Assembly: GCA_039962225.1 (NCBI GenBank)
Contig: JAMPKV010000012.1
Location: 143,346-207,345 of the forward strand
Source of the DNA: Microcoleus sp. AS-A8
GTDB lineage: Bacteria; Cyanobacteriota; Cyanobacteriia; Cyanobacteriales; Coleofasciculaceae
Reading direction: 5' to 3'
Length of the DNA stretch: 64,000 bases
Below, in pieces: positions 9,268 to 19,407 of the stretch (within the stretch, counting starts at the first letter, position 1; each line of letters opens with the position of its first letter). The position numbers were made by a program, and so were the translations under genes. A model generated the notes under the pieces. That model searched no databases and had not been told where the DNA came from. It saw only the letters and a program-made list of their open reading frames with translations.

Positions 9268-9963
9268 TCAAAACTCAATCCCCGCTTGTGCCTTAATCCC
9301 CTGTTCCCGAAAAGGATGTTTAACCAGCGTCATTTCCGTCACTAAGTCAGCTCGCTCAATTAAAGCAGCAGGTGCGCCTCTACCCGTCAAAATGATGTGA
9401 GACATGTCTTGCTTTTGTGCCAATCCTGCTAGAACGTCTTGAACATCTAGGTAACCTAGCTTTAAGGCGACATTCACCTCATCTAACAGTACGAGTCTAA
9501 AGTCTGGATTACGGATAAATTCTAACGCCTTGTCCCATGCAGCTTTCGCTTTTTCAATGTCTCGTGCTCGATCTTGAGTTTCCCAGGTGAACCCTTCTCC
9601 AAGTGCGTGAAATTCTAACTGGGGGGTTTCGTCGGGCGCGGCTAATGTCCAGTGTTGGAAAGCGGCTTTCTCGGCTGGTTCCCAAGCTCCCTTAATGAAT
9701 TGTATGATTGCAACTCGATAACCATGACCGAGCGATCGCAAAACCATCCCTAACGCGGCTGTCGTTTTCCCCTTGCCGTTGCCTGTGTTAATAATGATCA
9801 GACCCTTCTCTTGCGAGGCTTGGGCAAGGCGCTGTTCTTGTACCTCCTTACGCCGCTGCATTTTGCGCCGATATTGCTCAGGCGTCAGTCCAGACGATTC
9901 TGAACCAGAAACATCGGAAAATTCCAACGTTTCGTTTGAGTCAGTTTGAGAGTTGATTTTCAT
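9268..9963 (-). CDS. cobO: Cob(I)yrinic acid a,c-diamide adenosyltransferase
   Basis: CobO/BtuR (CobA-type) adenosyltransferase, which transfers the 5'-deoxyadenosyl group of ATP to the reduced cobalt of corrinoids in cobalamin synthesis or salvage; cytosolic. The P-loop is IINTGNGKGKTT (about 53-64 from the ATG). Conserved segments AIIQFIKGAWEPAEKAA, GEGFTWETQD, LVLLDEVNVALKLGYL and the C-terminal HIILTGRGAP...EMTLVKHPF are all present. The N-terminal ~45 residues (serine-rich, then arginine-rich QYRRKMQRRKEVQEQR) are typical. I prefer the ATG at 9961-9963 over the TTG three codons upstream. It is a lone gene, not in a cobalamin cluster; no B12 riboswitch was recognised upstream. Confidence 0.93.
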   Translation of the reverse strand: MKINSQTDSNETLEFSDVSGSESSGLTPEQYRRKMQRRKEVQEQRLAQASQEKGLIIINTGNGKGKTTAALGMVLRSLGHGYRVAIIQFIKGAWEPAEKAAFQHWTLAAPDETPQLEFHALGEGFTWETQDRARDIEKAKAAWDKALEFIRNPDFRLVLLDEVNVALKLGYLDVQDVLAGLAQKQDMSHIILTGRGAPAALIERADLVTEMTLVKHPFREQGIKAQAGIEF

Positions 9964-10010
9964 CGAGAACAACTAGAAAGACAACGAGGTATGGCGAAAT
10001 TAGTGAAAGG

Positions 10011-10077
10011 GGGGCAACCACGGCTGGAGCTTTAGTGAGGAGATTGCCCCTACAGGAGGCGTTCGTGCGTAAGTCCT
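10011..10077. repeat. Interspersed repeat remnants upstream of cobO
   Basis: Contains GGGGCAA (10011-10017) and its inverted partner TTGCCCC (10044-10050), then GTGCGTAAGTCCT (10065-10077). The latter is the exact reverse complement of AGGACTTACGCAC at 37147-37159. This 13-mer is a frequent terminus of small cyanobacterial mobile repeats, from general knowledge. Confidence 0.45.
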
Positions 10078-10104
10078 GAACGGTTCACCCCCATCCCTAA
10101 TCGA

Positions 10105-10521
10105 TTATTTCATCCAAGAATAGTCCCAGGATGGCTGCTCGATGTCTTCAATCCAGTCAGTTCGATCGCCCAGACTGTCGTGTACAAAAGGCTTCTGTAT
10201 ATTTTCCATCCAGGAGAAATCCCAGTAAGGCGAATTGAATTCTTCAACCACGAGTACCATATCCCCTTTGTAATTCTGATTCACTTCCATCGCTTTCGAG
10301 CGCAAATGAGCGGGTACATAGCGCAGGTGAACCGGCAATCCGTGCCCTAGCATAAATTCGGCTAATTGCTCGGAATGGATGTAGATTCCCTGTGCATGTA
10401 GGTTGTGCAAAATGTCTTCAAATGTAGGCCATTGATTTTTCGCTTTAGAAAGAGAAGACAACTTCATGCTATTTAGAGCAGTAGAGAGGAGCTCGCTTGA
10501 TATCGCTAACATTGGTTGCAT
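10105..10521 (-). CDS. Hypothetical protein with a duplicated Trp-rich C-terminal motif
   Basis: 138 residues, not recognised. The middle (about 30-85) reads as a compact alpha/beta segment with FEDILHNLHAQGIYIHSEQL and a PAHLRSKAMEVN helix. The C-terminus carries two similar units: SPYWDFSWMENIQKPF and PSWDYSWMK, the latter preceded by DWIEDIEQ. No signal peptide or membrane helix is visible. It starts at ATG 10519-10521; an internal ATG (MKLSSL) 18 codons in is also possible. Neighbours (cobO downstream, macro domain divergent) do not suggest a role. Confidence 0.6.
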   Translation of the reverse strand: MQPMLAISSELLSTALNSMKLSSLSKAKNQWPTFEDILHNLHAQGIYIHSEQLAEFMLGHGLPVHLRYVPAHLRSKAMEVNQNYKGDMVLVVEEFNSPYWDFSWMENIQKPFVHDSLGDRTDWIEDIEQPSWDYSWMK

Positions 10522-10653
10522 TTAGACAGAAGTGTGCTGAGTCGTGAATTCTTGAAGCGACTGACAAGGCGAAGTTTTACCGGGGAATAAAACTTAGCCG
10601 TTACTGATGTCTTTATCTACACTTGGCTTTACCCAGAGAATGTTTGGATTTTA

Positions 10654-10946
10654 TTAAGTTGTAGAGAACACGATACTTAGCTCAAGAAACGCTTGTGTCA
10701 GCTTGGCGTATGGCTGCTGTTGCCAAAACTCTATTGCTGCATTGTAGTCCTTTTGGAGGCGATCGCTGCCCATTGTGCTAACAAAGCCGCGAGACGATAG
10801 CGTTGACTCAACTGAACAAGCCGCACATGGCAAGACGCTAACCAGGAGCTAGTAGGATGTAGTCTAGCGGAGCTAGCGCCTAAGGGCAAAGCTACCTTGA
10901 TATATCCAGGTTGCCAATGTAGATGGTCAGGGACGCGCTTCAACAT
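10654..10946 (-). pseudogene. Possible frameshifted remnant of a small helical protein
   Basis: The minus strand shows an open frame from 10946 (LKRVPDHLHWQPGY..., RLVQLSQRYRLAALLAQW) that stops after a HIP1 site near 10760. An adjacent frame then continues with plausible coding (LQKDYNAAIEFWQQQPYAKL) to a TAA at 10654-10656. A repeat-like segment (TAGCGGAGCTAGCGCC) interrupts the first part at about 10864-10879. The two frames together could be a decayed gene, but no family was recognised. Confidence 0.25.
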
Positions 10947-10986
10947 CCGCTTAGGTACAATTCATCTATTTGATTGACTAATTTTT

Positions 10987-11520
10987 ATGATATCAGGGAA
11001 GATTACTCTCCTTGAAGGAGATATCACTCAGCAGTCGGTCGATGCCATTGTCAACGCCGCCAACACCTCTCTTTTAGGGGGTGGTGGGGTGGATGGAGCC
11101 ATTCATCAAGCCGCAGGGCCAGAATTACTGGCAGAATGCCGACGTTTAAATGGCTGTAAAACGGGCGATGCCAAAATTACCAGGGGTTACAATCTCCCTG
11201 CCGATTGGGTGATTCACACCGTAGGGCCAGTTTGGCATCATGGAAACCATGGGGAGGATGAGCAATTAGCTAGCTGTTATCGCCGTTGTCTCGCCATTGC
11301 GGAGCAATATGAGATTCGCTCCATTGCTTTCCCCGCGATTAGTACAGGTGTTTATGGCTTTCCTCCAGAACGCGCTGCCAAAATTGCCGTGAAACAAGTC
11401 AAGACGTTTTTGGAACACCCTTCCTCCGTAGAGGCTGTGATGTTCGTCTGTTTCAATCGCCAGACCTATGATTGCTATAGGTCGGCAGTGAAAGAAATTT
11501 TATCTAATGAGCAAGGATGA
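10987..11520 (+). CDS. ymdB: Macro-domain O-acetyl-ADP-ribose deacetylase
   Basis: 177 residues, a single macro domain of the MacroD/YmdB type, predicted to hydrolyse O-acetyl-ADP-ribose or remove ADP-ribose from proteins; cytosolic. Motifs visible: [18 protein letters not shown] (about 9-26), the catalytic loop [14 protein letters not shown] (31-44), and the phosphate-binding loop [11 protein letters not shown] (about 117-127). The start ATG at 10987 precedes [12 protein letters not shown], the usual N-terminus. The last bases overlap the next gene's start as ATGA, so translation of the phosphate transporter is probably coupled to this gene. Confidence 0.92.
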   Translation: MISGKITLLEGDITQQSVDAIVNAANTSLLGGGGVDGAIHQAAGPELLAECRRLNGCKTGDAKITRGYNLPADWVIHTVGPVWHHGNHGEDEQLASCYRRCLAIAEQYEIRSIAFPAISTGVYGFPPERAAKIAVKQVKTFLEHPSSVEAVMFVCFNRQTYDCYRSAVKEILSNEQG

Positions 11521-12785
11521 TGCTGGTACTACAACTGGGTCTGACGGCAATCCTAGCTTTCTACCTGGCCTGGAATCTAGGCGCTAACGATGTCGCTAAT
11601 GCGATGGGGACTTCTGTGGGGTCAAAGGCGGTTACGCTCCGGCAAGCGCTTGTGATTGCTGGCATTTTGGAGTTTACGGGCGCGGTTTTATTCGGTCATG
11701 GCGTTTCCGCCACCCTAGCCACGGAAGTCGCTAACCCCGAATTGTTTGCGGACAAGCCTCAACTGCTGATACTAGGAATGATTGCAGTGTTATTGGCTTG
11801 TGGTTTATGGCTGCAAATTGCCACTAGCAAGGGTTGGCCTGTTTCATCGTCTCATGCGGTGGTGGGAGCGATCGCAGGATTTAGTTGGGTAGCAGCCGGT
11901 TTTGGTGCTGTTGATTGGTCAAATATTCGTCTGATTTCCCTGGCTTGGGTCGCTACGCCAGTGGTGAGTGGCCTGATTGCTGTGGGCTTCTACACTGTCG
12001 TCAGGTACTCCATTCTGGATCGCCCCAACCCCATCGTCCAACTGCGCGAGTGGATTCCTTGGCTGAGTACCACACTATTTAGCGTCTTCGGCATTATCGT
12101 CCTGCCGACTCTATTTCAACAACCCTTTTTTGCGGCTTTGCCGATTCCCTCCCACGACTTACCCATTGCTACGGGGGCTGTTGCGGCTGTTGCTCTGACT
12201 ATTATTAGTTGGCGACAACTCGCTCGGTTTACAGACATACCCAATGCTCAAGATTCCCCATTCTCCAATCCTGTAGAACGATTACTCGGACGCTTCCAAG
12301 TCTTGAGTGCTTGCTTTGTTGCCTTTGCTCATGGGTCGAATGATGTGGGAAATGCGATCGCTCCCTTAGCTGCGATCGCCTATATTCTACGTACAGGTTC
12401 TGTTCCCCTCACGGGATTTAACGTTCCTTTGTGGATTCTCATCCTCGGCGGGGCTGGTATCGTTTTTGGTTTAGCCATTTGGGGCAAAAATGTCATCGCC
12501 ACCATTGGAGAAAATATCATTCCGCTCCAACCCAGTAGTGGATTTTGCGCCGAACTTGCCACTGCCACCACCATTTTGCTGGCTTCCCGGTTTGGCATCC
12601 CTGTTTCTACGTCCCACGCTTTAGTTGGTGCTGTTGTTGGCATTGGACTGATTCAAGACTGGAAGAAAGTCCGTTTACAAACGGTTCAAGGGATTGCACT
12701 GGCTTGGATTATTACCCTACCCATAGCCGCTGGTTTAGGAGCATTGATTTTTGTCTGCCTGCGTCTACTGTTTTTTAAGGGGTGA
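11517..12785 (+). CDS. PiT-family inorganic phosphate transporter
   Basis: 422-residue inner-membrane permease of the PiT family (Pi or metal-phosphate symport with H+ or Na+). About ten to eleven membrane helices. Both family signature repeats are present: [19 protein letters not shown] near the N-terminus (about 22-40) and [18 protein letters not shown] in the second half (about 272-289); [14 protein letters not shown] and [14 protein letters not shown] are the duplicated partner loops. Length is normal for the short PiT class. The start overlaps the macro-domain stop by four bases. It is convergent with ligA, and the STRR array at 12811-12890 lies between the two stops. Confidence 0.93.
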   Translation: MMLVLQLGLTAILAFYLAWNLGANDVANAMGTSVGSKAVTLRQALVIAGILEFTGAVLFGHGVSATLATEVANPELFADKPQLLILGMIAVLLACGLWLQIATSKGWPVSSSHAVVGAIAGFSWVAAGFGAVDWSNIRLISLAWVATPVVSGLIAVGFYTVVRYSILDRPNPIVQLREWIPWLSTTLFSVFGIIVLPTLFQQPFFAALPIPSHDLPIATGAVAAVALTIISWRQLARFTDIPNAQDSPFSNPVERLLGRFQVLSACFVAFAHGSNDVGNAIAPLAAIAYILRTGSVPLTGFNVPLWILILGGAGIVFGLAIWGKNVIATIGENIIPLQPSSGFCAELATATTILLASRFGIPVSTSHALVGAVVGIGLIQDWKKVRLQTVQGIALAWIITLPIAAGLGALIFVCLRLLFFKG

Positions 12786-12810
12786 TAGGGTAAGCTGACG
12801 CTGACGATTA

Positions 12811-12890
12811 AGGCAGAAGGCAGAAGGCAGAAGGCAGAAGGCAGAAGGCAGAAGGCAGAAGGTAGAAGGCACAAGGCAGAAGGCAGAAGG
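12811..12890. repeat. Heptanucleotide tandem repeat array (AGGCAGA)n
   Basis: About eleven copies of the 7-base unit AGGCAGA, with two degenerate units (GGTAGAA, GGCACAA). It is the reverse complement of the CCTTCTG array at 43445-43486. It fits the STRR class of cyanobacterial short tandem repeats. It occupies the gap between two convergent genes. Confidence 0.9.
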
Positions 12891-12901
12891 GAAATCGGTG
12901 T

Positions 12902-14998
<2,097 letters not shown>

Positions 14999-15092
14999 TT
15001 AGACTCTAGTTTAGCGACAAGGTTCGCGATCGCACTCTTCTGACAGAACTAAGCAAGAAAGCCCACTTCCTTTTAGGCGTAGGAGTGTTAAC

Positions 15093-15521
15093 TTATGGGT
15101 GATTCTCCCGACACGCGGACAACCAACCCGCTAAGAACCAGTACCAGCGCGATCGCTCAAATGGGTAACGATAGGATGCTTCTAGGTGTCCTGTTTGTTG
15201 AAGTGTTTCTAATCCGAACTTACAACGCTTTTTTAAGGAGACACAGGCATCATAACCCTCATGCCAGGACGGGATAACTATATATTCCATCTGCCCGATA
15301 CAGATTTCGAGTCGGGCTTTGAGGGCATTGGGGATATTTTCAGCGTAGAGGCAGCGGCGGATGACTGTAGCCAGTACTCCTGGTGGCTCGTGGCTGTACG
15401 GTTCCTCACTGTAGGGTGTTCCCTCACCCTTGGCAAGCCGTTCTATGTGTAGCACAGTTGATTCTATGGGCAACCCCCAATGAGGAACAAGCCGATTGGT
15501 TTTTATCTTTTCGTCAGTCAT
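15093..15521 (-). CDS. Hypothetical cytosolic protein
   Basis: 142 residues, not recognised. It has a fairly polar sequence with LVPHWGLPIESTVLHIERLA, then ARLEICIGQMEYIVIPSWHEGYDAC and a basic/aromatic C-terminus (YRYPFERSRWYWFLAGWLSACR). No signal peptide or membrane helix. Start ATG at 15519-15521. It lies between ligA (same strand, upstream side far away) and the divergent kinase genes; the context does not suggest a job. Confidence 0.6.
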   Translation of the reverse strand: MTDEKIKTNRLVPHWGLPIESTVLHIERLAKGEGTPYSEEPYSHEPPGVLATVIRRCLYAENIPNALKARLEICIGQMEYIVIPSWHEGYDACVSLKKRCKFGLETLQQTGHLEASYRYPFERSRWYWFLAGWLSACRENHP

Positions 15522-15663
15522 GGGAACTCGTGTTAATTCATGAGTGTGCGGTGATCAATCACTTGTGGCTCCTCCTCCACATTCGGTAATTCCAGTGCTA
15601 CGCCCGGATTGTTTTTCCGAAATCGGCGATCGCACCCGCGTAGATTAATGAAATTGGGCAAAA

Positions 15664-15679
15664 ACTAGCACCCGCTAGT
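15664..15679 (+). promoter_or_regulatory. Inverted repeat just upstream of the kinase pair
   Basis: ACTAGC-ACCC-GCTAGT, a perfect 6-bp inverted repeat 16 bases upstream of the first kinase ATG. It may be an operator or a short hairpin in the leader. No other copy was looked for systematically. Confidence 0.28.
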
Positions 15680-15695
15680 TGTAGGAAGCTTCATC

Positions 15696-17021
15696 ATGAC
15701 TAGTCTTAGCTTGGGCGATTCCCCGAAACAGATACTGCGCGGGCGCTACGAAGTTCAACAGCGTCTGGGCAAGAAAGCTGGGCGACAAACCCTGCTGGCG
15801 AGTGAATTGGACACTCAAGAATTAGTCGTCATCAAACTGCTCACCTTTAGCAGTGACTTTAATTGGGATGACTTGAAGCTATTTGAACGCGAGGCTGAAA
15901 CTCTCCAATCCCTCTCACATCCTGCCCTGCCTCGCTATCTCGATTCCTTTGAACTCGATACACCAAACGGCAAAGGATTTGCTTTGGTGCAGAGTTATAT
16001 TGAAGCGCCCTCTCTGGAGGAGCATCTTAAACAGGGGCGAACGTTTAGCGAGGGTGAGATCAAACAGTTAGCTAAGGCTCTCTTAGAAATCTTGATTTAC
16101 CTGCATGGGCAAAAGCCGCCTTTGATTCATCGCGACATCAAGCCCAGCAATATTCTTTTAACAAATCGCTCTGGCAATCGTGTCGGGCAGGTGTATCTGG
16201 TTGATTTCGGTTCAGTTCAAACTCTCGCAACTCAAGAAGGTAGAACCGTAACAGTAGTAGGAACTTATGGCTACATGCCTCCTGAACAATTTGGGGGACG
16301 AGCCGTTGCTGCATCCGACCTCTACAGCTTAGGAGCAACATTAATCGCCTTGGCAACAAAGATGCATCCCGCCGACTTACCTCAAAAGGACATGAGGATT
16401 GAATTTCAGCAAGCCGCTCATCTCAGTCCTGCTTTTGTCGATTGGCTGAACCAGATGATAGAACCGAGTTTAGATCGTCGCTTCACCTCTGCCGAAACAG
16501 CATTGCAAGCTCTAGAACAGCCCTTAAGCCAGAGTAATCAGCTCTTGCTCAACAAAGAAAATCCAGTAACAACGATTGAGTTGCTATGGAACACCCTCTG
16601 GCGCAGTACAGCGATAGGAGTTTTTGCGGGAGCCGCCTACGGTGGAATCTATGGCACAGCCATTTTTCCCGGTATGGGGACAATGTTTGGCGCATACTTT
16701 GGTGGGTTGGCAGGCTTTTTTGCTGGCTTTGCCAACGGACTATTCGTCGGGATTTGCACACGTTTATGGTACTTTCCCCTGAGAAATCCTCGACTTCATC
16801 GGCGAGTTGTTGGCCTACTGAGTACCTTATTGAGCATCGCTGGAGGTTTAATCGGCTTTGATATCCTCAACGTTGCTCCATCCGGTCTTTTGCCCAACGT
16901 TTCCAAGTCGCTTGCCTTCTTGGTTGCGCCTGCCTTAATTGCAGGGCTATCGATGGGGTTAATCAGTCAACGGATTGCCCGCTGGTATGAACGGGAAAGC
17001 AGACGGCGCGGGACAAGATAA
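15696..17021 (+). CDS. Ser/Thr protein kinase with a glycine-rich membrane C-terminus
   Basis: 441 residues. A Hanks-type kinase domain (about 14-275) is followed by four or so membrane segments (about 298-425). Lys47 (VVIKLL), HRDIKPSN with Asp147, and DFGSVQ with Asp170 are intact, as is the activation-segment end GTYGYMPPEQ. The nucleotide loop is aberrant: LGKKAGRQTLLA lacks the usual GxGxxG. The C-terminal region is rich in glycine-zipper helices (GVFAGAAYGGIYG, FGGLAGFFAGFANG) ending in a basic tail. It is probably a membrane-tethered kinase with a cytosolic catalytic domain; targets are unknown. A paralogue follows after 48 bases, so the two form an operon. Confidence 0.88.
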   Translation: MTSLSLGDSPKQILRGRYEVQQRLGKKAGRQTLLASELDTQELVVIKLLTFSSDFNWDDLKLFEREAETLQSLSHPALPRYLDSFELDTPNGKGFALVQSYIEAPSLEEHLKQGRTFSEGEIKQLAKALLEILIYLHGQKPPLIHRDIKPSNILLTNRSGNRVGQVYLVDFGSVQTLATQEGRTVTVVGTYGYMPPEQFGGRAVAASDLYSLGATLIALATKMHPADLPQKDMRIEFQQAAHLSPAFVDWLNQMIEPSLDRRFTSAETALQALEQPLSQSNQLLLNKENPVTTIELLWNTLWRSTAIGVFAGAAYGGIYGTAIFPGMGTMFGAYFGGLAGFFAGFANGLFVGICTRLWYFPLRNPRLHRRVVGLLSTLLSIAGGLIGFDILNVAPSGLLPNVSKSLAFLVAPALIAGLSMGLISQRIARWYERESRRRGTR

Positions 17022-17069
17022 GTCTTCCCAAGGCCACAAAAACTAGAAAGCGCACATGGAGATGGAAAA

Positions 17070-18452
17070 ATGACCAATCTGATATTGGGACAGCGCTACG
17101 AAGTACAGCAACAACTGGGAAAACAACCTGGACGACAAACGCTTCTAGCCCGTGACTTGCAAACTGAAGAACTGGTAGTAATCAAACTGCTGTCTTTGGG
17201 TAATGACTTTGAATGGCAGCACCTGAAGCTATTTGAGCGGGAAGCCGAAACTTTAAAAGCACTTTCCCATCCGGCAATTCCTCGCTACCTCGACTATTTA
17301 GAGGTCGATTCACCCAACAATAAGGGATTTGCTTTAGTCCAGAGCTATGTGGCAGGAAAAACTCTAGAGCAACATCTCAAAGCAGGGCGTACTTTTAGTG
17401 ACAGCGAAGTTAAAGAATTAGCCACAGCCTTGTTAAAAATCCTCCATTACCTCCATGAATATGATCCGCCTGTCATCCACCGAGATATCAAGCCCAGCAA
17501 TATTTTATTAACCAATCGCTCTGGTAATAGTGTGGGTCAAGTCTATTTAGTCGATTTCGGCTCTGTTCAAACGATTGCAGCCCAAGAAGGGGGAACCATT
17601 ACTGTTGTCGGAACTTACGGGTATATGCCACCGGAACAATTTGGTGGACGTACTACTCCAGCTTCTGACCTCTACAGTTTAGGTGCAACCTTAATTTATC
17701 TAATCACGGGTCGTCATCCTACTGAACTTCCCCAAAAAGATGGACGAATTCAATTTCAGCAGGTTGCCAATCTTGAGGCTACTTTTAGGGATTGGTTAGA
17801 GTGGATGACCGAACCGAGTTTGAATCGACGCCTAACCTCTGCGAGGGAGGCACTGCAAGCTCTACAAAATCCTCGAATTAGGAATGAAAATCTCGGTCGA
17901 ATTGTCAGGAAACCGCCAGATAGTGAGGTGATTTTAACCAAAACGGCTGATTTTTTGGAAATTTTATTTCCACCCAAAGAATTTGGTTTTTTTGATGTCG
18001 CTTTACTTGCGTTGGTAACTCCATTTTTATTGTTTTGGGTACAAATTCTGTGGGTAAACATTACCTCTGAATCTATGATTTTTTTGATTTTCGCTTGTAG
18101 TTTTTTTGTTCTCGTTTGGGGCGGGTTTTTTGCGAGTTTATTCGTGCCAACTCGATTCAGAGTCGAACGAGAGAAAATATCTTTTTTTAAAGATTTTTGG
18201 GGCTTAAAATGGCAGCGATCGCATCCGTTGCCGAAACAAGAGAGCTATCAGATAGAATCCACCCAAGAATATCTGATAACTAATCTGAAAGGTGAAAATG
18301 TATGGCTTAGCACGCGGTTAACGATTCGCGTTGGAGAGCGGTCATATGAGCTGGCGAGGAAAGGCCAGTTGACTGAGGAAGAAATCAAATGGTTAAATGA
18401 TGAATTGATCGAATGGTTAAGATTGCCGAGAACAAAAAAGAACGCAATATGA
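17070..18452 (+). CDS. Ser/Thr protein kinase, paralogue with a different C-terminal domain
   Basis: 460 residues. The kinase domain (about 6-268) is highly similar to the preceding gene, with HRDIKPSN (Asp139), DFGSVQ and GTYGYMPPEQFGGR. The glycine loop is again degenerate (LGKQPGRQTLLA). After a linker there are two membrane helices (about 307-350), then a soluble tail of ~100 residues with beta-type segments (FRVEREKISFFKDFWGL, ENVWLSTRLTIRVGERSYEL) ending in a basic motif. The tail differs from that of its neighbour, so the pair looks like a tandem duplication with divergence of the non-catalytic part. Start ATG 17070 has GGAGATGG a few bases upstream. The 3' end faces the terminator of the convergent hydroxylase gene. 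Confidence 0.88.
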   Translation: MTNLILGQRYEVQQQLGKQPGRQTLLARDLQTEELVVIKLLSLGNDFEWQHLKLFEREAETLKALSHPAIPRYLDYLEVDSPNNKGFALVQSYVAGKTLEQHLKAGRTFSDSEVKELATALLKILHYLHEYDPPVIHRDIKPSNILLTNRSGNSVGQVYLVDFGSVQTIAAQEGGTITVVGTYGYMPPEQFGGRTTPASDLYSLGATLIYLITGRHPTELPQKDGRIQFQQVANLEATFRDWLEWMTEPSLNRRLTSAREALQALQNPRIRNENLGRIVRKPPDSEVILTKTADFLEILFPPKEFGFFDVALLALVTPFLLFWVQILWVNITSESMIFLIFACSFFVLVWGGFFASLFVPTRFRVEREKISFFKDFWGLKWQRSHPLPKQESYQIESTQEYLITNLKGENVWLSTRLTIRVGERSYELARKGQLTEEEIKWLNDELIEWLRLPRTKKNAI

Positions 18453-18460
18453 ATAGACTG

Positions 18461-18490
18461 TAAAAAAAAGGCGCACCAGCCAGTGCGCCT
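18461..18490 (-). terminator. Rho-independent terminator of the hydroxylase gene
   Basis: Perfect 8-bp stem AGGCGCAC/GTGCGCCT with loop CAGCCA (18469-18490). Read on the minus strand the hairpin is followed by eight T residues (A-run at 18461-18468 plus strand). It lies 45 bases past the stop of the minus-strand fatty-acid hydroxylase-like gene. Confidence 0.9.
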
Positions 18491-18534
18491 AGAAGTAGTA
18501 GGATGAGAAATTTAAACTCGTAAATCGGCGATAC

Positions 18535-19287
18535 TTATTTTTTAAACGGCAAAATAAACATATCCTTGATACTGAGGGGTTCGGGATATTCGATTAAACC
18601 GATGTCGATCTTTTTGGTGTCGCTGCAATACCGATAAGTGCCAAACAACCGATCCCAAATCGTCAGTAAACTGCCAAAGTTGGAGTCTGTCTCCTTGACG
18701 ATTTGTGAATGATGGATGCGATGGTAGTTGGGAGTCACAATCAAATACGTGAGGATGCGGTCAATTTTTGGTGAAAGTGCCCAGTTGCTGTGTTGAAACA
18801 ATTGGTCAGCAACAAACATGGCTTCATAGATAAAGAAATATTCCGGCCTGATGCCAAACAAGCCAATTAAGAGTGCCATGGGTACGTAGGATGCCATCAC
18901 CTCGAGCAGCTGAAATCGATAAGCCGTCGTAATGTTCATGGCTAGATCCGAATGATGCACTCGGTGAAAGCGCCAGCCGATGGGCCAAAAGTGCGCCATG
19001 CAATGCCACGCATAACGGTAGGAGTCGAGTACCAGTATGGAGAGTAAAGCAACGACCCCAGGCCAAGGAATATAGTGAAAGAGTCCAGGCCACATCTTTT
19101 GCTGCCAAATCCAGTTTAAGAGTAAGCCAAAAGGGATCTTGGTGACGACAGAATTGAAAATGGCGATCGCCAAATTTGGCCCAATTCTATCCGTCCAACC
19201 CTGCTTGTATGTGTAAAAAGGATATAAGACTTCTAAAATCCCAAAGAGTAACAGGCTGCCCAGAATTATCGGAAGAGGACTGTGCAT
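18535..19287 (-). CDS. Sterol desaturase / fatty acid hydroxylase family membrane protein
   Basis: 250 residues from the ATG at 19285-19287; a TTG 13 codons upstream is an alternative. About four membrane helices carry the three histidine clusters of the di-iron hydroxylase superfamily: HCMAH (after helix 3), HRVHHSD and HRIHHSQ. These bind two irons and use O2 to hydroxylate or desaturate a lipid in the membrane. The substrate is unknown; relatives act on carotenoids, fatty acids or sterols. It is a single-gene unit with its own terminator. The next gene upstream, the rhodanese protein, is codirectional but about 120 bases away. Confidence 0.87.
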   Translation of the reverse strand: MHSPLPIILGSLLLFGILEVLYPFYTYKQGWTDRIGPNLAIAIFNSVVTKIPFGLLLNWIWQQKMWPGLFHYIPWPGVVALLSILVLDSYRYAWHCMAHFWPIGWRFHRVHHSDLAMNITTAYRFQLLEVMASYVPMALLIGLFGIRPEYFFIYEAMFVADQLFQHSNWALSPKIDRILTYLIVTPNYHRIHHSQIVKETDSNFGSLLTIWDRLFGTYRYCSDTKKIDIGLIEYPEPLSIKDMFILPFKK

Positions 19288-19407
19288 TTTGACTTCTACA
19301 AGGCTTAATGAAGGACTTTTTGGCAAGAAGTCACCCTGAGCAGGAACGAGCGTTGGGTATAGCGCTCTAGATTAATATCCTTAGACCCATTAGCTTAACC
19401 TTTACTG

